Source: Coniferiporia sulphurascens
Taxonomy: Eukaryota > Basidiomycota > Agaricomycetes > Hymenochaetales > Hymenochaetaceae
Length of the DNA stretch: 64,000 nucleotides
Assembly (NCBI GenBank): GCA_002794785.1
Contig: NBBA01000009.1
Coordinates: 1,302,001 to 1,366,000 of the forward strand
Direction: 5' to 3'
The number at the start of each line of letters is the position of its first letter. The first letter of the stretch is position 1. Positions 58,219 through 64,000 of the stretch are shown here, in pieces. The notes below the pieces were generated by a model, which had not been told where the DNA came from, did not search any database, and worked only from the letters and a program-made list of their open reading frames with translations. Both the position numbers and the translations under genes were made by a program.

Positions 58219-60638
58219 GTGGCCTGCTGCCCGCCCCCCAATCGGTCCTGTATCACCGTGTGCTCCCCATCTGTGGGTTTCGTTCGGGTCTCCTCTTCGT
58301 CGTTGTAGCTGACCCCAGGTTGCCCCTCCAGCGATGTGAAGCAGCTGGTCTGTTTGACAACCCAGAGGCTATCCCCGTTGATGTATCGGATATAACATGA
58401 TCTAGGCCAGTTTTCCTGTATTTTTATGACCTTTAGCCGTTGTGCACCGTCCTCGACTAGCCCTTTCCCGTTCACGACCCCAGTACCGACCGAGGGGTTC
58501 GATAATCGCCCCCTCATCTCCATTCCTATATATCCGGTTTGCTGACTTATTCCAAACTATACTCTCACGCACATACATATAGGCCGTGTCGATCCTACCA
58601 TATCCATTCGATCTCCCTGTCCCGTCTGTAGTGCAGTCCTGTTATAACCCGTGGTACAATAGAAATATCTGTGTATGCGTTCCGTCAGACGTCGGGAACA
58701 GAAAAAATGCGGGGGAGGGCCCGCTTGCATCCCGAGTGATCGACGTCGATCGACCGCGTACAAGCCAGAGCCTGAGTTTTGGGGTTAAAGACAATTGATA
58801 TCACCTATAGGCTTCGCTGGCTTCCGGTAGTCCCCAGGTCGTCGAGTGGAGCGGAGGCACGTTGGGCGGATTTTTCCATTCGCTAATTTCGTCGGGCCCG
58901 GGAGCAGTCTACGCGAGCCAGTCGGGATGCGTCCCAGGCACAGCAGAGAGCGTTATCACTATCAGCACTATATGCGGCTTAAGTTTGCGGAGTTTATTCG
59001 AAATGACGGTGGTGTGTGCACAACGGAGCAACTTAAGCATATACAGTAAGTATGTAACATGGAAGCCCGAGTCCCCGAGTCCCGACAGCCCTGGGCCGAC
59101 GGCATGTGCCCGCTCGGGTCATCGCTCGTTGCTAGGATGGGTACGGCACCAGCGATGGGCCTCGACGGGAACTCGATCCTAAGATATCCTCGAGTCAGAA
59201 GGAGAGACGGGTGATTGGATGACGCCAATCGTGTTACGTTACTCACCCAGCGATGGGGCAGTACCCACCCTAACAAGGAGCGCGATGGCCCCAATGGCCA
59301 AATCCCGGCGACACCATGACTTGGTCTCGTGCGTGTGGCTGGAAAAGCAGTGGAGGGGTCAGAATGTATACTCGACGGAGTACGCGGAGTAGCGGAAAGA
59401 ATTCACACTAGGCTTTTTTGCTCGAGAAGTGGTCGTGTGGACACAGGTAACGGAAGGTCTGTAACGACAGGAAGGGCTATGACCGACCCCGACCCCGCTG
59501 CCGCTTCACCGGCGCCTGCTACTGCAAGGAACGTCTTAGATAACAGAGTGAAAACACAAGTGAAAAAGCGCGCACTAGGCATGGGCCGCGGGCGAAGTGC
59601 AGGTGACGAGTTCAGGTCTCCCAAAGGATGATGACCCTTGCTCACAAGGCCGACTCTTTATGCACTCAGCCTTGGGATTGAAGTGAGAGCCAGAACCAAG
59701 GTTTACAGTTCCAGACCAGAGGACCAGACCGCTTTGCGGCAATACGTTTGCATCTTCTTTCCTTCGTTCTTCGAGGCATAAGGCAAGGCCAGAGTCTAGA
59801 CAGGGCTGCAGTTCATCCGACATGCGGGGCTGGCGATCTACCCGCGCAGAACGTAAATCAAAACAGCGGCCGGATACTTGTCTCCGCCGAATGGGGCACA
59901 AGAATGGGGAAAAAAGCAACCCTCAAGGCTCAAATCCGCCAATAACCGTGTTAGAGCGGCAGTAAGCCGAAGCTGGTCGACGGCGCGCTCGCCGCGAGGG
60001 TTTTGGGGTTGGCATTTTGACAGAGCACTAAGCGCGCGGAAAAAACGAGGGTTTAAGACTGAATAAAGCATCACAAGTGTGCCCTGGCTGGCGTGCGAGT
60101 GCTTCTGCGGAGGGAACAGGATCGTGGCTTCTGAAGTGAGGGTTGAGAACACTGAGCAGAGAGGCGGACACCACGAAATTCTTAACCCGGAATCGCTTCC
60201 CCTGCCCTTCCTTTACGTGTCTAGACGCATAATACCATTGGCGTGTTTGCAATATCAGAGGTGCAGGTTCAGCTATGGGTCCATCAGAGTTGTTTTCAAG
60301 TTGGGTTTAGCGTCTTCGGCATCTCTCGGGTTAAACTGTGGCAAGACCGAGAGAATTAATGCACATTAATGAATAGAGCGCCGGAAAATGGCCAAGCGAG
60401 GTATTAACTCCACAGCCCATGATGGAAGTAGGTGAACTCTGTTTCATTGGTATACGTTATAAATAGATGTTGCCATTCACAGCCCCATAAAGTTGTGGTC
60501 AAACGAGTGGCTATCTCCTCAATTAGCGGAAAAATCTAGACCATCTTCCCCGCTTCGCTTTACTTTTGTCTTTGATTACTTTCCTAAAACTTGACGGCTT
60601 CCAAACCTTGAGGATAAGTTCAATGAGAGGGCTTTAAG
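58219..60638. other. 2.4 kb between convergent genes, no supported gene
   Basis: No exon with domain content was found on either strand. It contains the imperfect fold-back at 59119-59288. The last 200 bp are AT-rich and probably hold the 3' UTR of the minus-strand WW/TM gene. Confidence 0.35.
59119..59288. repeat. Imperfect inverted repeat (fold-back)
   Basis: The arm at 59119-59159 (TCATCGCTCGTTGCTAGGAT...) matches the reverse complement of 59246-59288 at roughly four of five positions, with an 86-bp loop. No target duplication was found. It may be a worn fold-back element or a transcript hairpin. Confidence 0.4.
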
Positions 60639-62602
60639 TTATTCCGCAGATGCTGCGAGACCTACCCGCCAGAAATACACGAAAGACAGGAGAACCATAC
60701 TCGCCAGGAAGCTCAAGCACGCGGTCGCAATCCAGGCGGTAGGCTGTCCAAATCTGTTGTTCTTAAGGGCGTCGCCACCGCCGCCATCTCCAGCTTCGAC
60801 AGCGGTCTCGTCGACGCCAAACCATGCGAACGTGACCATAGACGCTGCAAACATGATCGTAGACCAGATGAGCAAGACCATAGGAAGGGATAACAGAATA
60901 GCAAGGAGTTTGTCGGTCTTGACGAGGCGTTCGGCTTTACTGAAAAAGTCAAACTAAAGAAAGAATGTTAGATATCCTCTCCCTCATGAAGCATAATAAA
61001 AGGCCATACAATTACGGTGAGCTCTAAGTTCGAACGGGATTGATGTTGATGCTGCCAAACGTTAAGCAGACCAACTACGATGCTCGCGATTGAAAAGAGT
61101 GTCGATGTTATACCCAATATGCGAGTGACGTGATCGATCCCTGGAATGGCCAACAACGCTACTGAAGCGCTGACCAACACAGTCGCCTGTCATTGAAGTT
61201 TGTAAAAGCGAGGAAGGGACGTCGCCGGCACGAGGGCTGGACTTTAACTATGCGCGTACCACTAGATTTGTATTCGTCCAATCCGCCACGTTCTCGTCGA
61301 CAAATGACTGCCAACGTTCGGTAATTGTATCCGTTCTCCCAGGCCCATTCGTGAAGAATTCGTTTATATGGCGTAAGTATGCATAAGGTGCTCCAAAACA
61401 GAGGGCAGCCATTACGAAATTAAAAACACGGCCAAATGACGGCGACTGATATTCGTCCAAAACGTCATGCCTATGCTTCACGGTACCCTTGAGGAATTTA
61501 CGCGCGTCTTGCTCTCCGTAGTGTTGGCGTAGGCGCTCGCCAGCTGTAGACTGGATATAGCCCCTCTGTACATAAATTTTTTGAGAGGAATCTTACCTGT
61601 TCGCTCTAGGAGACTGGCTACGAGGTGCGTCTTTATATATCCGTTCCGCGAAGATTCGAATGTATCTTTATTATTGGACATGATCGTCAGGACATCAAGG
61701 AGATTCTTGCTCATATCCTGCGAGTAGGGCGCGATACAATCTTCAGGATTTATTAAGCGGTCTGAGCAAGAACAGAAGTTAGAGGCAGAGTCGGACACAG
61801 GCGAGCAATATCGGACATACCTTGAGTGTACCAAGTCAGAGCTGCAATCGCGTCTTCCTCGGCATGGGCAGGTAAGCTTGCATGACAGGGATGATCCATA
61901 ATGTATTCCCAGTACGCCTGCTCAAATAACAGCTCTGGACGTAACATCATTTATACATTTGAAAGGCCCTCGAGGGAGATTATCTACTTACGTTGCCTCG
62001 CACTAATTTTCTCATTCTGCCATGACCCATCGTCAGTTAGTGAGCCGGCACGGTGGATAGGCGCCTTCGGGGTGAGTCTCCTCTTCCTGTGATCCACAAA
62101 CAGTTTCTCCGCGACGTTGCGCCCAGATTCCAACCTGTAATCCACCCAAAGCTCGCACTCCTTTGGCAAGCGATCGACTGGGAAGCCCTCTACTTCGCGG
62201 AGAGCTGCTTCGAATTCTTGTAGGCCAAGTGGGTATTCAATTTTGTAATCCGTGACGAGACGATAGTCTGGATGGAAGTAGTAGACCCAGCCTTTGGGGT
62301 GGATGTAGGAATTCCAACCAGTCGGAAGACATAACTGTCATGTAATGAGAAGAACTCTTAAATGCATTCTGCGGCGGGAAGAGCAACGTACTGTCGACGA
62401 AGATCGAGATTTACTGTTCAGGAGTGTCAGCTTGTCCCCAGTCCGAGCTCGCTTCATAGAAGGCTCACGTTTCCATGTCATAGGGCTCATCCGTTACATC
62501 CGAAGTTCTTAACGCAGCGAGATATGGCGTCTGCAGCTTTGGTAAATCATGAACGCTGCTTATGGGCCTTTCTGGAGAGTACGTCGCCCTATGAGGCAGC
62601 AT
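60639..62602 (-). CDS. WW-like domain protein with multiple TM helices
   Basis: Start at 62602 (MLPHRATYSPERPISSVHDL). Splicing at 62.46 and 62.38 kb joins SDVTDEPYDMETKSRSSST to a WW-like module, LPTGWNSYIHPKGWVYYFHP. Then come VTDYKIEYPLGLQEFEAALR and LPKECELWVDYRLESGRNVA. The middle part has AYWEYIMDHPCHASLPAHAE, ALTWYTQ and DRLINPEDCIAPYSQDMSKN. After GERLRQHYGEQDARKFLKGT and FNFVMAALCFGAPYAYLRHI come at least four hydrophobic helices, for example LVSASVALLAIPGIDHV, LLSLPMVLLIWSTIMFAASM and ACLSFLASMVLLSFVYFW. Stop at 60639-60641. This order (WW-like module, conserved 'W.....HP.H..LP' block, C-terminal membrane domain) recurs in basidiomycetes. Function is unknown. Confidence 0.7.
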
Positions 62603-62958
62603 ATCTCCGGTTTGCTTGAAGAGGCGGTGGGTCTTCATTTTTCGTACAATATAATGTCAGTGTGAGCAACTTGGTGGGGTCGAACGATCGAGGGCGACGA
62701 CGAAGTCACATAGTTTATGTATGCCGTAGACGACGGAGAGGACGCTCGCGGTGCTGGAGTCCATCATGGCTTGGAGAGACGCGAGTCCGATGCGAGCTCC
62801 ACGGCGTCTGCGCATGTGTTATAAAATTCCAATACTGGCAGTACGACTAGCCTCAACTTTATAATCCCATCAATACCTGGTTTCCTTAAACGGCGCATAT
62901 ACATACAGACCGCAGCAAGCGGTGATCATTACTCCGAGTTGTACAAAGCATTCCCTTT
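62603..62958. other. intergenic, tandem minus-strand genes
   Basis: 356 bp between the RAD7 stop and the WW/TM start. No exon was seen. It should hold the RAD7 3' UTR and the WW/TM gene promoter. Confidence 0.4.
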
Positions 62959-64000
62959 CTACACTGAATACGTTTCTATACCACGGATAATTACGCCACG
63001 CTAGAAGCACACATACCGCTTATAAGAAAACGACGCTTCGATGGAGCAGAGTCAGCACTCACCTTCTTTGGACAACTCTCTGCCAGCTTGTTACAGGCGA
63101 ACACCGAGATGTCCTTGATCTCCTCGCAGTCGTCGATAATTGCTTTAATCACAAAGGCGTCAACTTGGCGGCAGAAACCCACGTCGAGTTTCCTCAGTGC
63201 TTTCGCGTTCTCGCCGATTTTCAGAAGCGCTTCATTTGATACGGTCTTCCAGCTGTTGATATCAAGCTCCGTAAGGGTGGCCCCTGAGTGTTCCAGGAGT
63301 CCATTGAGCGCCTCATCGGACAAAGAGTGATTCCGACGCAGGGAAATGTGATGCATAGGAATGTTAGTGGTGTTGGCAAAGAAAGCGCCCATCGCTCCAT
63401 CTGTGATCTCCGGGACTTCATTCAGCACTAACGACGTAAGCACGCGCAAATTCGGTGTGAAACCTTCCGACAGGACTTCATCCGTCAGGAGATCGTTCTT
63501 CGAAAGGTTGAGGTGCGTGAGCTTAGGTCCGACGGCCTTTAGCAAGGCCACCACCGCTTCTGTGCTCAGGCTCTTCGTAGGTTCACTCAGGTCCAGGCTT
63601 GTCAGATTCTCGAGCCTTTCGATGTGTCCCAGAAAATCGTCGCTCATCAAGCCAATTTGACTTAATCTTAGTTCTGTCAAACCAGGGCAATGTTGAGCGA
63701 GGCACGACATACAGTCTATGTCGAAGCGCGGGGATTGAGTGATGAGAAATCCAGTTAGTTGCGGGCAATCGACGAACAGAGACCGCCACCCTTCTGGTCT
63801 GACGAGGAAGGGGCCAAGCAGCTCAATCCTCCTGATCTTAGAGAAATGCTTTCCCCAGTACTTAACGGCTTCGTTGTCGATTCGTCCACAAAAGTCGATC
63901 CGAAGACTTTCCAAGAACGGGTTAAGAGAGGCAAGAGTGCTAAACGCGTTCGGGCCGAGCTCTGCGCAGTGATATGAAGACAGTCACAGGGGAAATAGTG
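62959..64000 (-). CDS. RAD7: RAD7 nucleotide-excision repair protein (5' partial)
   Basis: C-terminal leucine-rich-repeat part of Rad7, which with Rad16 forms the complex for global-genome excision repair and also acts as a substrate receptor in an Elongin-Cullin ubiquitin ligase. The frame enters from the right edge as LGPNAFSTLASLNPFLESLR, then RIDFCGRIDNEAVKYWG, IRRIELLGPFLVRPEGWRS and LTGFLITQSPRFDIDCMSC, which are Rad7 signature stretches. Repeats follow (LTSLDLSEPTKSL, LTHLNLSKNDLLTDE, ALRKLDVGFCRQVDAF). The last intron begins after CPKK (gtgagt) and the final exon 63000-62959 reads RGVIIRGIETYSV with TAG at 62961-62959. The N-terminal RING-like zinc region and start lie beyond the window. 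Confidence 0.9.

Noticed and set aside
1..64000. CRISPR arrays, operons, bacterial-type promoters or a biosynthetic gene cluster
   Set aside because: No spaced direct repeats were seen, genes are intron-rich and eukaryotic, and neighbours are functionally unrelated with no synthase core enzyme.

Overview
This window is nuclear DNA of a filamentous basidiomycete, most likely a mushroom-forming agaricomycete. Nearly every gene is cut by several short GT-AG introns (mostly 45-60 nt). Gene content is typical of that group: a FunK1-type fungal kinase, a short heme-thiolate peroxidase, a 7-TM protein of the DUF6534-like class, a WW-like/multi-TM family, and a double hybrid histidine kinase of the kind known from basidiomycetes. 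I found no prokaryotic signals, no CRISPR array and no convincing tRNA or rRNA.

Layout, left to right. 1-135: 3' end of a PLC-like phosphodiesterase (+). 612-2783: 14-TM MFS exporter (+). 3073-3550: BolA/Fra2-like protein (-). 4881-7290: FunK1 kinase (+), facing a degenerate paralogue at 8110-10414 (-) that has lost its catalytic loop. 13518-15677: citrate/arsenite-type ion transporter (+). 15678-19785 is mostly gene-poor, with two exon-like fragments. 19786-22047: serine-rich, acidic-tailed protein (+). 24335-25159: chloroperoxidase-like peroxidase (-). 26139-27159: fragmentary gene (-). 27339-28425 and 28637-31931: DLT1 and FIG4 in tandem (-). 32443-36092: uncharacterised gene (-) whose exon is split by a 722-bp Tc1/mariner-type MITE. 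36748-38658: 7-TM protein (-). 39135-39588: Bet1-type SNARE (+). 39877-41561: single-pass membrane glycoprotein (-). 42389-45789: GH3 beta-glucosidase with PA14 domain (-). 47009-54743: dual hybrid histidine kinase (+). 55114-57148: lariat debranching enzyme DBR1, beginning with a 6-nt exon (+). 57784-58218: small protein (+). 60639-62602: WW-like/multi-TM protein (-). 62959-64000: RAD7, cut by the window edge (-).

Most genes are unrelated housekeeping or accessory genes and do not form an operon or biosynthetic cluster. A loose functional theme is membrane traffic and lipid signalling (FIG4, DLT1, Bet1-like SNARE) in the middle. The best candidates for closer study are the decayed inverted FunK1 copy, the MITE insertion that splits a coding exon, the two-kinase/two-receiver sensor protein, the GC-AG intron inside it, and the six-nucleotide first exon of DBR1. 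Exon boundaries were read by eye from splice motifs, frame continuity and remembered family motifs. Spans are reliable for recognised genes; single exon ends in the uncharacterised ones are less so.
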